From the NCBI GenBank assembly GCA_014382645.1, contig JACNJI010000196.1:1-7619 (forward strand): 7,619 nucleotides of DNA, in the 5' to 3' direction. The stretch's first letter is position 1; each line of letters starts with the position of its first letter. This DNA is from Verrucomicrobiota bacterium (GTDB taxonomy: Bacteria; Verrucomicrobiota; Verrucomicrobiia; Opitutales; Seribacteraceae). The translations under genes were made by a program, and so were the position numbers. Below, piece by piece: positions 1 through 6,483 of this stretch. The notes under the pieces are model-generated. The model searched no databases. It saw only the letters and a list, made by a program, of their open reading frames with translations, and was not told the origin of the DNA.

Positions 1-2109
1 GCTGTTATCAGGGAGCATAGTGGCTCGCGTGCCAGCGGGAAGGCCACTGAAACCAGTGCGCACCTCAGTCAGGTCATCGATCGAATCGAGTAAAACCTCT
101 GCCTGCAGACGCTGTGGATAGTGCCGAGAGAAGTTATGCTTGTCCTTGGCGTTGTATCGGTTGGGAATCGAGCTGAACTGATAGGTCTTTGATCGGCAAA
201 GGTCACGAATTATACCCTTCATGTCGAAACCGCTTTCAATAAACTTTTCGGCCAGAGCCTGAAGCAGTTTGGGATTCACCGCAGGGTTAGTTTCGCGCAT
301 ATCGTCCTCGGGGTCCACTAAACCACGCCCGAAAAAGTGCTTCCAATAGCGGTTCACGAAAGTGTGTGCGAAAAATGGATTGTCCTTGGCGGACATCCAG
401 TCGACGAGAGCTTGTCGCGGATCATCATCAGAAGCAATCACCGGAGATTCCGCTCCAAGTCCGGCAGGTTGAACAGGAGTGTTGTCCTTTTTGTTGGTGG
501 CCTTAGCCACGCCGCGCTTGTGAAAAATAATATCCTCATCCGGCAAGCGTCCCTTGGCTCGTCCCACTTGAGAAAAGAAGGCCGACAACTTGTAATAGTC
601 CTTCTGGCTCCACTTCTCAAAGGGATGATGATGGCACTGGGCACATTGAATCCTCGTACCGAGAAAAAGTTGGGCGGTATCTTCGAGCTGGTTTTGTACC
701 GTCTTTACTTCGCGATACCAGCCGACGGCCGGGTTATGAAGCATTTCACCGGAGGCAGCCACCACTTCACGAACGAACTGGTCGTAAGGCTTGTTCTGGT
801 GCAAACTGTCGCGAACCCATCCATGGAAGGCGTAATTCCCTCGCTGGTAGGAAGTCTTGGTGCGCTTGTTTCGAAGGAGGGAAGACCACTTGTTGGCAAA
901 GAAGTTCGCGTAATCGGTACTGGCAAGCAATCGGTCGATCAGCTTGTCTCGTTTGTTCGCATCCTTGTCGGCAAGAAAGGCCTTGGTCTCTTCGGGAGTG
1001 GGCAAGCGACCACCGACATCGATCGATACCCGGCGAATGAAGGTGGAATCGTCGCAGATTTCAGAGGGAGGCATGCCCACGGCTTTCAGCTTGGCGAAGA
1101 CAAACTCATCCACGTAATTGCGAGCCGGGGGAAGATTATCCACGGGAGCTCCGAGAGGCACGACTGCACGAAAGACCGCCACCTTGTCTTGGTAGCGAAT
1201 CATTACGCCCAAGTCCCCAGGTTGTTCGAACACGGCAACATGAGCGTTTTCATCCACTTCGCCCACCTCCTCGTCGTTCGCCTCGTAGACAGAGGAACGA
1301 GTGACGTCCTTCATCGTGCCGTCGGAATATTTGGCGGTGACTACGAGCTGCTGCTCCCCTTCCATATCCATAATGCGGACCTTGGGGAAAACGGCGATAC
1401 TCTCGAGAGTGGGATCATCGGGTTTTCCGTAAGGCATTCCTTGGGCTATCCACGAATGGATGAGCCGATAATCGAGCGAACCCTTCTCAATCCTAGCTCC
1501 TCCGCCATGAGGTGAGTCGTTAATCGCTTTGGTAAGCAGCAAACTACGGTCTGGAGCTGCCGGAAATACGCGACGCCCTCGAGCTTCCTTGACGATGTAT
1601 TCGAAATCCTCTTGCGGCTCGAAACCAAGGAGCGAAAGACGAAAACCATTTTGGCCTCCCGACTTTCCGTGGCAACCACCACCGTTGCAGCCATACTTGC
1701 TGAACAAAGGAGTGATTTCATTGGGAAAATTGATCCGCTGAATGGTACCGGACTCCTCAACCGTTATCTCCGCTGCGGCGGTGGCTCCGCCCTTGGCCAC
1801 AACGGTGATTTTGGTCTTCCCGTCCTTTACAGGGCTCACCCAGCCCGTTGCATCAATGGCCACGACACCGGCGGGTTCCGAAGAGTATTTCACCTTGCGA
1901 GAAAGGTCTCGCTCATTTCCATCCGAGAATAAACCCGTAATGACCAACTGCCGACGAGCGTCTATACCCTTCAAGGAAATAGCGTCTCCGTCGAAGGCAG
2001 AAAACCCGAGGGTGATTTTTTCGGCTTCGCCTAATCCGGCGGCATTAGCGAAAGTGGAAGCGATAAGCAAGGAAACCGCTTTAAGAATTCCAATTCGGGC
2101 AAATTTCAT
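1..2109 (-). CDS. Secreted Ig-like/cytochrome-c-like DUF1549-DUF1553 protein (C-terminus beyond window)
   Basis: The frame is open from ATG at 2109 to position 1 (703 codons) with no stop, so the C-terminus lies outside the window. Residues 1-23 form a signal peptide (basic start, hydrophobic core, ANA-A cleavage-like site), so the protein is probably exported. Order of parts: a Big_2-like Ig domain at about 30-118; a cytochrome-c-like segment with C141-x4-C146-H147 followed by GKSGGQNGFRLSL; a second Ig-like stretch at about 240-318; DUF1549 (PSCyt2) from about 330, containing a canonical CXXCH (C489, C492, H493); and DUF1553 (PSD1) from about 563, with NRYWKHFFGRG near 586. Such proteins are common in Planctomycetota and Verrucomicrobiota. 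Haem binding and redox activity are inferred, and the substrate is unknown. It starts 39 nt after the upstream DUF1501 gene, so the two are probably co-transcribed. No Shine-Dalgarno sequence is visible. The family assignment is firm; the function is not. Confidence 0.93.
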   Translation of the reverse strand, partial: MKFARIGILKAVSLLIASTFANAAGLGEAEKITLGFSAFDGDAISLKGIDARRQLVITGLFSDGNERDLSRKVKYSSEPAGVVAIDATGWVSPVKDGKTKITVVAKGGATAAAEITVEESGTIQRINFPNEITPLFSKYGCNGGGCHGKSGGQNGFRLSLLGFEPQEDFEYIVKEARGRRVFPAAPDRSLLLTKAINDSPHGGGARIEKGSLDYRLIHSWIAQGMPYGKPDDPTLESIAVFPKVRIMDMEGEQQLVVTAKYSDGTMKDVTRSSVYEANDEEVGEVDENAHVAVFEQPGDLGVMIRYQDKVAVFRAVVPLGAPVDNLPPARNYVDEFVFAKLKAVGMPPSEICDDSTFIRRVSIDVGGRLPTPEETKAFLADKDANKRDKLIDRLLASTDYANFFANKWSSLLRNKRTKTSYQRGNYAFHGWVRDSLHQNKPYDQFVREVVAASGEMLHNPAVGWYREVKTVQNQLEDTAQLFLGTRIQCAQCHHHPFEKWSQKDYYKLSAFFSQVGRAKGRLPDEDIIFHKRGVAKATNKKDNTPVQPAGLGAESPVIASDDDPRQALVDWMSAKDNPFFAHTFVNRYWKHFFGRGLVDPEDDMRETNPAVNPKLLQALAEKFIESGFDMKGIIRDLCRSKTYQFSSIPNRYNAKDKHNFSRHYPQRLQAEVLLDSIDDLTEVRTGFSGLPAGTRATMLPDNS

Positions 2110-2148
2110 GAATGTTTTATTTGGATTGGTTGAAAGGGATGAAAAAGG

Positions 2149-3438
2149 TTAACCGACAAGCTCGGGAAGTGCTCTCAAGCCATTGTCGACAAGGTATTGG
2201 GGCCTTCCGGAAAGATCCTGCAATTGTTCCTCCGAAACATCGATACCGACGCTCCGGTACAAAGTGGCGAAAACCTCGCCCAAGTACACGGGTCGGTCCG
2301 CGGGTTCGCCGCCCTTCGGGTCGGAAGCGCCAATGACTTGGCCGTTGTTCATGCCGCCTCCGGCAAGAAGCACGGACATCACCTTGCTCCAGTGATCTCT
2401 ACCTCCTTTGCTGTTTATCTTCGGGGTCCGTCCGAACTCGCCCCAAACGATCACCGTCACGTCGTCCAGCATGGAGCGATCCCGAAGGTCTTGAATCAAG
2501 TTGGACACCCCCTTGTCGAGGATAGGCAAGTTCTTATCGCGAAGCTTGTTGAAATTATCGTTGTGCGTATCCCATCCGCCGGTGGTCAGCGTAACGAAAC
2601 GGGCGCCAGCCTCCACTACCCTGCGGGCCAAGAGGAAACTCTTGCAGTCGTTGCCGTAACGTTTGACCGTCTTGGCTTCCTCGTTCTTCAAGTCGAGAGC
2701 CTTGGCAAGCCTCTCGGAGGTGATGATGTTGAAAGCTTGCCGATTGAAGGCGTCGAAACCGTTCATCATGCCTGTTGCATCGCAATCGCGTCGAAAACGG
2801 TCGAAATTTTGCAACAAGCCCTTGCGGGAAGCGTAGCGAATTTCCTTCATGTTGGATTGCTTGGCCATATCGTAACGACCCTTACCTCCGCTGCTGAAGC
2901 CTGCATGAGTCGTGCCGAGGAAGCCTCCGCTTTTTATTCCGCCTCCCATGTCGACATAACCCGGGGTACCCATGTGGTCGCCTTGCACCTTCGAAACCAC
3001 AGAACCGATAGAAGGCCAGCCCCCAACGGGTTGCGGTCCATTCTTCGCTCTACCCGTCATGCAATGGTAGGAGCTGTGGTTGTTCACCGTATCGGCAATC
3101 GAGCGTATTATGGAGCACTGGTCCATTTGCTTCGCTATCCCCGGAAGATATTCGCTGATTCTGATGCCCGAAACATTAGTCGGAATGGAAGCGAACTCAC
3201 CGCGAACCTCGGACGGAGCATCCTCCTTCAAGTCGAAGGTGTCCAGATGGGAAGGCCCGCCGGCCAGAAAAACCATGATCACCGACTTCTGCGAGGAACC
3301 CGTTCCCAATTCGTTTTCTGCCTGCAGCAATCCCGGTAGGCTCATGCCACCCATCCCCAAGCCGCCTACCTTCAAAAAATCCCGCCGCGAAACTCCATCA
3401 CAAAAACTAGATCTCTTCCCTTCGGTTAACGTTATCAT
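2149..3438 (-). CDS. DUF1501 family protein, Tat-exported (paralogue B)
   Basis: 429 residues ending in TAA. The N-terminus carries a twin-arginine signal, SRRDFLKVGG with R18-R19, then a hydrophobic stretch to about residue 38 and QAE, so folded export by Tat is likely. The body matches DUF1501, a family with an alkaline-phosphatase/sulfatase-like fold. Visible signatures are AGGPSHLDTFD (59-69), GGWDTH (287-292), and the hallmark WGEFGRTPKI...RDHW (332-350) followed by LAGGGMNNGQVIGASD (to about 373). DUF1501 genes usually sit beside DUF1549/DUF1553 genes, as here, but their reaction is not established. The product is clearly paralogous to the upstream gene: both have FCDGVSRRDFL near the start and LPELVG at the end. 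The upstream sequence has no clear Shine-Dalgarno match. A TATATAAC -10-like sequence lies about 40 nt upstream, so the gene may have its own promoter as well as read-through. Confidence 0.95.
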   Translation of the reverse strand: MITLTEGKRSSFCDGVSRRDFLKVGGLGMGGMSLPGLLQAENELGTGSSQKSVIMVFLAGGPSHLDTFDLKEDAPSEVRGEFASIPTNVSGIRISEYLPGIAKQMDQCSIIRSIADTVNNHSSYHCMTGRAKNGPQPVGGWPSIGSVVSKVQGDHMGTPGYVDMGGGIKSGGFLGTTHAGFSSGGKGRYDMAKQSNMKEIRYASRKGLLQNFDRFRRDCDATGMMNGFDAFNRQAFNIITSERLAKALDLKNEEAKTVKRYGNDCKSFLLARRVVEAGARFVTLTTGGWDTHNDNFNKLRDKNLPILDKGVSNLIQDLRDRSMLDDVTVIVWGEFGRTPKINSKGGRDHWSKVMSVLLAGGGMNNGQVIGASDPKGGEPADRPVYLGEVFATLYRSVGIDVSEEQLQDLSGRPQYLVDNGLRALPELVG

Positions 3439-3478
3439 GGTACTGACTTTAGTTGAAATTTAGGCCGCGCGCGAAACT

Positions 3479-3486
3479 GTTATATA
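3479..3486 (-). promoter_or_regulatory. Possible -10 element before DUF1501 paralogue B
   Basis: TATATAAC on the minus strand lies about 40 nt upstream of the ATG at 3438, in the most AT-rich part of the intergenic gap. No convincing -35 is found at 16-18 nt (ACAGGT is the nearest), so this is only a candidate for an internal promoter. Confidence 0.3.
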
Positions 3487-3547
3487 GAACAATAGAGCAC
3501 AGTCACCTGTTTGGGACAATCTTTTACCGTCCAGGGAAATGCCCTTG

Positions 3548-3566
3548 AAAACCTGCGAAGCGCCAC
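3548..3566. repeat. 19-bp direct repeat, copy 1
   Basis: AAAACCTGCGAAGCGCCAC on the plus strand is identical to the sequence at 5016-5034. Both copies lie in gaps upstream of a DUF1501 gene and in the same orientation relative to it. Confidence 0.8.
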
Positions 3567-3583
3567 ACCACGACGCTCGCTTC
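3548..3583 (-). terminator. Possible weak terminator or attenuator after DUF1501 paralogue A
   Basis: Directly after the TAG stop, GAAGCG (3578-3583) can pair with CGCTTC (3557-3562) over a 15-nt loop, followed by GCAGG and TTTT (3548-3551). The gap between stem and T-tract is not typical, so partial read-through into paralogue B would be expected if it works at all. Confidence 0.3.
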
Positions 3584-4951
3584 CTACCCCACCAGTTCGG
3601 GCAAGGAATTCCAGCCGTCCACCAAGTAGTGGGGCCGACCCGAAAGGTCTTTAACCGTTACGGAAGAGGGATTTATGCCTAAATGCTCGTATAGCGTGGC
3701 GTGCACCTCGCCGTAATGCACGGGTCTATCCGTGGGTTCCGAAGCCGAGGCATCGGTAGCACCGATCATTTGACCGTGGTTCATGCCCCCGCCCGCCACG
3801 AAACCGCAACCGACTTGAGGCCAGTGATCGCGACCAGCCTTGTTGTTGATCTTGGGCGTACGTCCGAACTCGCCCCATGCCACCACCGCGACGTCGTTCG
3901 ACAGACCGCGGTCGTGCAAATCTTCGATCAAGGCACTCAAACCGCGATCGAATATGGAAGCGTGCCCCTTGACTCCGGCAGTGTTATTGGAGTGAAAGTC
4001 CCAGCGACCGAAATTCAGGGTCACCACGCGGGCTCCAGCCTCCACCAGGCGTCTGGCCATAAGAAAATGCTCGTTGTTGCGGGGAGCTCCATCCCCGAAG
4101 TTCTTGGGATCGCCCTTGCCATAGCGCTCGCGAATTTTGGGGTCTTCCTTGTCCAAGTCCAGCGCCTCGCTCAAACGGGAGGAGGTCAACACCCCGAAAG
4201 CCTGTTGGGTAAAGGCGTCCATCTGCTCCACGTCGTTGCCGAAATCAAGGTTTCGGCGAAAGTGATCAAAACCCGCAAGCAAGGATTTTCGCCGCCCTAT
4301 CCGTCCGGCTCCCACCGGTTTCGGATCCATGTCCGCCCGAGCGGGACCGGAAGGGCGAAAAGGACCGTGGGCATCTCCAAGAAAACCGCATTCCCCCGGT
4401 GAACCGTAGGGCGGATGCCCGGCCTTGGGGGCCAATCCCACGAAAGCGGGAATGCCCGGCGTCAGCGGTCCCATCAACTTGGAAACGTTGGAACCGATGC
4501 TCGGCCAATTGCCCGGAGGCGCCTTGCCCCCGTTTTTACCAAAAAAGAACGAACCCGCGCGGCCCGTGTAGCACATGAAAGAGTCGTGACTGCCTCCCGG
4601 GGCGCCCACCAACGAGCGAATCCCGGTCCACTTGTCCATGACCTTGGCCATCATGGGCAGCGATTCGTTTATGTGAATGCCCGTTACGTTGGTCGGAATG
4701 GGACCGAACTCGCTCCGCACCTCCTTGGGGGCGTCCGGCTTCGGGTCGATCAAATCCTGATGCGGCGGCGCTCCCGCCATATACACCATGATGATCGCCT
4801 TGTTCGAGCTTCCCACTCCCGCCGCCTTTTCGGCCTGCAGAAGCTGTGGCAGGCTCAATCCGCCCATACCAAGGGAACCCACGCGAAGAAAATCCCGTCG
4901 GCTCACGCCATCGCAAAAACTTCCGGTTCCCCTGCCCTCGACTTCCAACAT
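3584..4951 (-). CDS. DUF1501 family protein, Tat-exported (paralogue A)
   Basis: The frame is open upstream to 5083, but I choose ATG at 4951 (455 residues). From this start the twin-arginine pair falls at residues 18-19, exactly as in the downstream paralogue, whereas the longer version puts 44 unrelated, cysteine-containing residues before the Tat signal. SRRDFLRVGSLGMGG is followed by a hydrophobic segment to about residue 38. DUF1501 signatures are AGAPPHQDLIDPK (59-71), GRWDFH (315-320), and WGEFGRTPKI...RDHW (359-377) with AGGGMNHGQMIGATD (386-400). It is longer than paralogue B, with extra residues at about 279-295 (GDPKNFGDGAPRNNEHF region) and a GP-rich middle section at about 160-215. 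The exact reaction is unknown. It is probably the first gene of a three-gene unit with paralogue B and the DUF1549/DUF1553 protein. A T8 tract and TACAAG lie just upstream of the start, a weak promoter candidate. Confidence 0.93.
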   Translation of the reverse strand: MLEVEGRGTGSFCDGVSRRDFLRVGSLGMGGLSLPQLLQAEKAAGVGSSNKAIIMVYMAGAPPHQDLIDPKPDAPKEVRSEFGPIPTNVTGIHINESLPMMAKVMDKWTGIRSLVGAPGGSHDSFMCYTGRAGSFFFGKNGGKAPPGNWPSIGSNVSKLMGPLTPGIPAFVGLAPKAGHPPYGSPGECGFLGDAHGPFRPSGPARADMDPKPVGAGRIGRRKSLLAGFDHFRRNLDFGNDVEQMDAFTQQAFGVLTSSRLSEALDLDKEDPKIRERYGKGDPKNFGDGAPRNNEHFLMARRLVEAGARVVTLNFGRWDFHSNNTAGVKGHASIFDRGLSALIEDLHDRGLSNDVAVVAWGEFGRTPKINNKAGRDHWPQVGCGFVAGGGMNHGQMIGATDASASEPTDRPVHYGEVHATLYEHLGINPSSVTVKDLSGRPHYLVDGWNSLPELVG

Positions 4952-5014
4952 ACTACGAATCTTGTAAAAAAAATCGTCCGCGGGCAAGGAAAACACACCC
5001 GACTCACAGCCATC

Positions 5015-5049
5015 AAAAACCTGCGAAGCGCCACGACTACACCCGCAGG
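5015..5049 (-). terminator. Possible hairpin-T terminator or leader element upstream of DUF1501 paralogue A
   Basis: On the minus strand CCTGCG (5044-5049) can pair with CGCAGG (5020-5025) over an 18-nt loop, followed directly by TTTTT (5015-5019). It lies 112 nt after the stop of the small gene at 5161 and 64 nt before the DUF1501 start, so it could end the DUF4160 unit or act in the DUF1501 leader. The 6-bp stem is short for the loop size. Confidence 0.4.
5016..5034. repeat. 19-bp direct repeat, copy 2
   Basis: Exact match of 3548-3566. It is 65-83 nt upstream of the ATG at 4951, while the other copy is 110-128 nt upstream of the ATG at 3438. The flanks on either side differ, so this is not simply the edge of a longer duplication. 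Confidence 0.8.
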
Positions 5050-5104
5050 CGGGGCCTCGGTGGAACGCTATGCTTACTGGCAAGAAGCCCCGGCGATTGG
5101 GTAA

Positions 5105-5138
5105 TCCTTGCGAACCTGTCGGGACATGGCAATCCAGT
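5105..5138 (-). repeat. Degenerate copy of the intergenic palindromic repeat
   Basis: It runs from TCCTTGCGAACC to GGCAATCCAGT and lies in the gap before DUF1501 paralogue A. The right end matches the better copies exactly, and the left end has TCCTTG in place of TCATTG. It is the only copy outside the toxin-antitoxin part of the window. Confidence 0.65.
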
Positions 5139-5160
5139 CGGCCCCTAACGACGAATCAGT

Positions 5161-5442
5161 TCAACTTGGGAGGCGTTCCCACCACATGTCGACGGGAAAC
5201 CAAGTTTCCTCACCGTCTTCATGGCGACACACGACCACGCTTCCGGATTGCCCGAGCGCAAAACCGCTCAAGGGAGCCTTGGACTCGAAATCCTCCTCGG
5301 GCAAATCCGCCAAACGCAGCGACCCGGCCAAACCGCCCGCCTCTACGTAGAGCAAGCCTGTCGCGGCATCGTACCACGTCCGATCCGCTACCCGGGGCTC
5401 ACTGGAAATAACCACATTCATTAAGCTCTTTAATAAACTCAT
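5161..5442 (-). CDS. Small unrecognised protein coupled to the DUF4160-like gene
   Basis: 93 residues from ATG at 5442. A second ATG at 5421 (MNVVISSEPRV) has AAAGAG a few bases upstream and would give 86 residues; I cannot decide between them. I do not recognise the family with confidence. The sequence has no signal peptide or membrane segment and looks beta-rich, with an acidic middle (LPEEDFESKAP, about 47-57) and a C-terminal block VVVCRHEDGEETWFPVDMWWERL that is rich in tryptophan. The start overlaps the 3' end of the DUF4160-like gene by 44 nt (23 nt from the alternative start), which implies translational coupling. In other genomes DUF4160 genes are often followed by a small DUF2442 gene. 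This protein occupies that position, but I do not see the DUF2442 sequence pattern clearly. Cytoplasmic location is inferred. Confidence 0.68.
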   Translation of the reverse strand: MSLLKSLMNVVISSEPRVADRTWYDAATGLLYVEAGGLAGSLRLADLPEEDFESKAPLSGFALGQSGSVVVCRHEDGEETWFPVDMWWERLPS

Positions 5443-5611
5443 TCATCGCTTCGCGCAACTCCCCATTCCATTTCTTTTCCAAACCACGTATGGGGCCGGC
5501 CACCTTGTCGTAGACGCCGATTTCGCAATTGTCTCGATAAACGTGAACGTGCCGACCGTCATGGTCTGCACTCGTGAATTGAAAAATGTATCCCTTGATT
5601 TTCCGTCTCAT
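5399..5611 (-). CDS. DUF4160-like small protein
   Basis: 70 residues from ATG at 5611. The frame can be extended to a GTG at 5641, adding ten residues, but ATG immediately before the basic MRRKIKGYIF segment fits the family start better. Resemblance to DUF4160 rests on a short beta-rich N-terminus, the histidine motif GRHVHVYRDNCE (HVHV at 21-24), the following IGVYDK/IRGLE strands and turn, and a C-terminal helix (ELREAMNEFIKELNECG, about 51-67). DUF4160 proteins are small, often encoded next to another tiny gene, and are suspected to be toxin-antitoxin-like, but no activity is firmly known. The gene overlaps the next one, so the pair forms one unit. No good Shine-Dalgarno sequence is seen. 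A TTACA-CTCT-TGTAA inverted repeat at 5697-5710 lies upstream and could be an operator. The family call is moderate because it rests on motif recall. Confidence 0.72.
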   Translation of the reverse strand: MRRKIKGYIFQFTSADHDGRHVHVYRDNCEIGVYDKVAGPIRGLEKKWNGELREAMNEFIKELNECGYFQ

Positions 5612-5732
5612 AGCCAGATTGGAAAAGATGAAACGTTGCACGGGACGGGCAAGAACACAAAAGGAAAACTTTCACGATTGGAGTCCTTGCAAACCGTTAC
5701 ACTCTTGTAAGATGGCGGGCGGGGTGGTTCGG

Positions 5733-5776
5733 CTGGATTGCCACGTCGGGGCTTTTGGCCCCTCCTCGCAATGACA
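5733..5776 (+). repeat. Intergenic palindromic repeat, forward copy 1
   Basis: It begins CTGGATTGCCACGTCGGGGC and ends CTCGCAATGACA. ATTGC/GCAAT form outer arms, and GGGGC/GCCCC form an apical stem around TTTTG. It lies between the DUF4160-like gene and the CopG antitoxin. Confidence 0.85.
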
Positions 5777-5841
5777 AAGGTGGGGAAGTGCCAGGCGTGG
5801 TGGTGGTGCGCGGCCCGGTTTTCGGGCGTATCCCTCCACGC

Positions 5842-5875
5842 TGTCCTTGCAAACCACAGCGTGGCGCGGGATGCC
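5842..5875 (-). repeat. Internally deleted reverse copy of the palindromic repeat
   Basis: TGTCCTTGCAAACC...GTGGC is followed at once by GCGGGATGCC. In the full-length reverse copy at 6694 these two parts are separated by about 20 bases (AATCCAG plus spacer start), so this copy has lost that segment. The flank before it (TTTTCGGGCGTATC) matches the flank of the 6694 copy. Confidence 0.65.
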
Positions 5876-5901
5876 CCGCCCTATCCTCCCGCAGCGAACG
5901 C

Positions 5902-6198
5902 TCAGTCCTTCCCTTTTCCTTTGCCGTACCGGGAACCCGGTTCCTCCACTAGGTCGCCCTCGACGTACTGGTGGATCAGGCCCGAAATCAAGCTCTGGTA
6001 GGGAATTCCCTTTTGGGCGGCTTTTCGCTGGATGCCGATGAGGTCGTGACTACTCAAGCGCACGTTGATGCGCTTGTCCTTCCTAAAGGTATTTTCGCCC
6101 GCCTCGGCGAGCATCTGCAACAACTCGTCCGAGGGATCCTCCAGCTTGAGTTTCTCGCGATCATAGGCATCCGATAGAATTTTTTCTTCCTTATTCAT
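5902..6198 (-). CDS. CopG-type ribbon-helix-helix antitoxin, partner of BrnT-like toxin
   Basis: 98 residues from ATG at 6198, preceded by a strong purine-rich ribosome binding site (AAGGAAAGGAAAG). Residues 1-35 are acidic and probably form the toxin-binding arm. Residues 43-80 form a ribbon-helix-helix domain: strand RINVRL (43-48), helix 50-63, then GIPYQSLISGLIHQYV (64-79). The KGIPYQSLI pattern is typical of the CopG_antitoxin family (PF12441). The tail is basic and glycine-rich (KGKGKD). Its ATG overlaps the toxin stop by 8 nt (ATGAATAA), so translation is coupled. By family knowledge it neutralises the toxin and, as a dimer, represses the shared promoter; the palindrome at 6491-6505 is the obvious candidate site. 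It holds the BrnA position (second gene), but the sequence looks more like the generic CopG antitoxin group. Confidence 0.9.
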   Translation of the reverse strand: MNKEEKILSDAYDREKLKLEDPSDELLQMLAEAGENTFRKDKRINVRLSSHDLIGIQRKAAQKGIPYQSLISGLIHQYVEGDLVEEPGSRYGKGKGKD

Positions 6199-6475
6199 TT
6201 TCTTTCCTTTCCTTGAGATAATCCCGAGTCGCTTGCCGATGAGGAAACGCTGTCTTGAGAAAGATCACCTCTCCCTCCGTCACGTAGGGAACAAAGTAAA
6301 CATACCCGTCGACGGGAACTAAAAAAAACTTCTGCTTCGGATACTTCTTCCGGTTGGGATGCTGAGTCGTCTTCCAGAGCTTCCCCGCGGAGAGAAGCAA
6401 CGCAATATCCTCAAAGGAGATACCTCTCTCCTTCTTCAGCCATTCGTTTTTCTCCGGATCCCAATCAAAGATCAT
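6191..6475 (-). CDS. brnT: BrnT-family toxin
   Basis: 94 residues from ATG at 6475, the usual size for the family. The N-terminal FDWDPEKNEWLKKERGISFEDI (3-24) matches the F-x-W-D-x-x-K-N ... H/R-G-(I/V)-S-F-E-(D/E) signature of BrnT/COG2929 proteins. The middle has alternating strands (KFFLVPVDGYVYFVPYV, 49-65; EVIFLKTAFP, 69-78), and the end is a basic helix with HRQATRDYLKER (79-90), matching the conserved arginine-rich C-terminus. BrnT proteins are cytoplasmic RelE-fold ribonucleases that inhibit translation. That activity is inferred here from family membership. The gene precedes its antitoxin, which is the unusual toxin-first order known for BrnT-BrnA. A strong promoter-like sequence ends 8 nt before the ATG, so the transcript may be nearly leaderless. 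No truncation is visible. Confidence 0.88.
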   Translation of the reverse strand: MIFDWDPEKNEWLKKERGISFEDIALLLSAGKLWKTTQHPNRKKYPKQKFFLVPVDGYVYFVPYVTEGEVIFLKTAFPHRQATRDYLKERKENE

Positions 6476-6483
6476 ACCCCTAC

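Noticed and set aside
337..1515. Long plus-strand open frame (392 codons)
   Set aside because: It is antisense to the DUF1549/DUF1553 protein, whose minus-strand frame has clear domains throughout; the plus translation has no recognisable features.
1446..1760. Minus-strand frame inside the DUF1549/DUF1553 gene
   Set aside because: It is out of frame with the large protein, which runs unbroken through this interval.
2197..3339. Long plus-strand open frame (380 codons) opposite DUF1501 paralogue B
   Set aside because: The minus strand encodes an unmistakable DUF1501 protein with a Tat signal. The antisense frame follows from codon bias.
3701..5104. Plus-strand frames opposite DUF1501 paralogue A
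   Set aside because: They are shadows of the real gene, with low-complexity His/Arg-rich translations.
5881..5904. Hairpin terminator directly after the CopG antitoxin (AGCG-TT-CGCT)
   Set aside because: The loop is two bases, the stem four, and no T-tract follows.
5738..6001. Plus-strand frames at 5738-6041
   Set aside because: They run through repeat copies and antisense to the CopG antitoxin.
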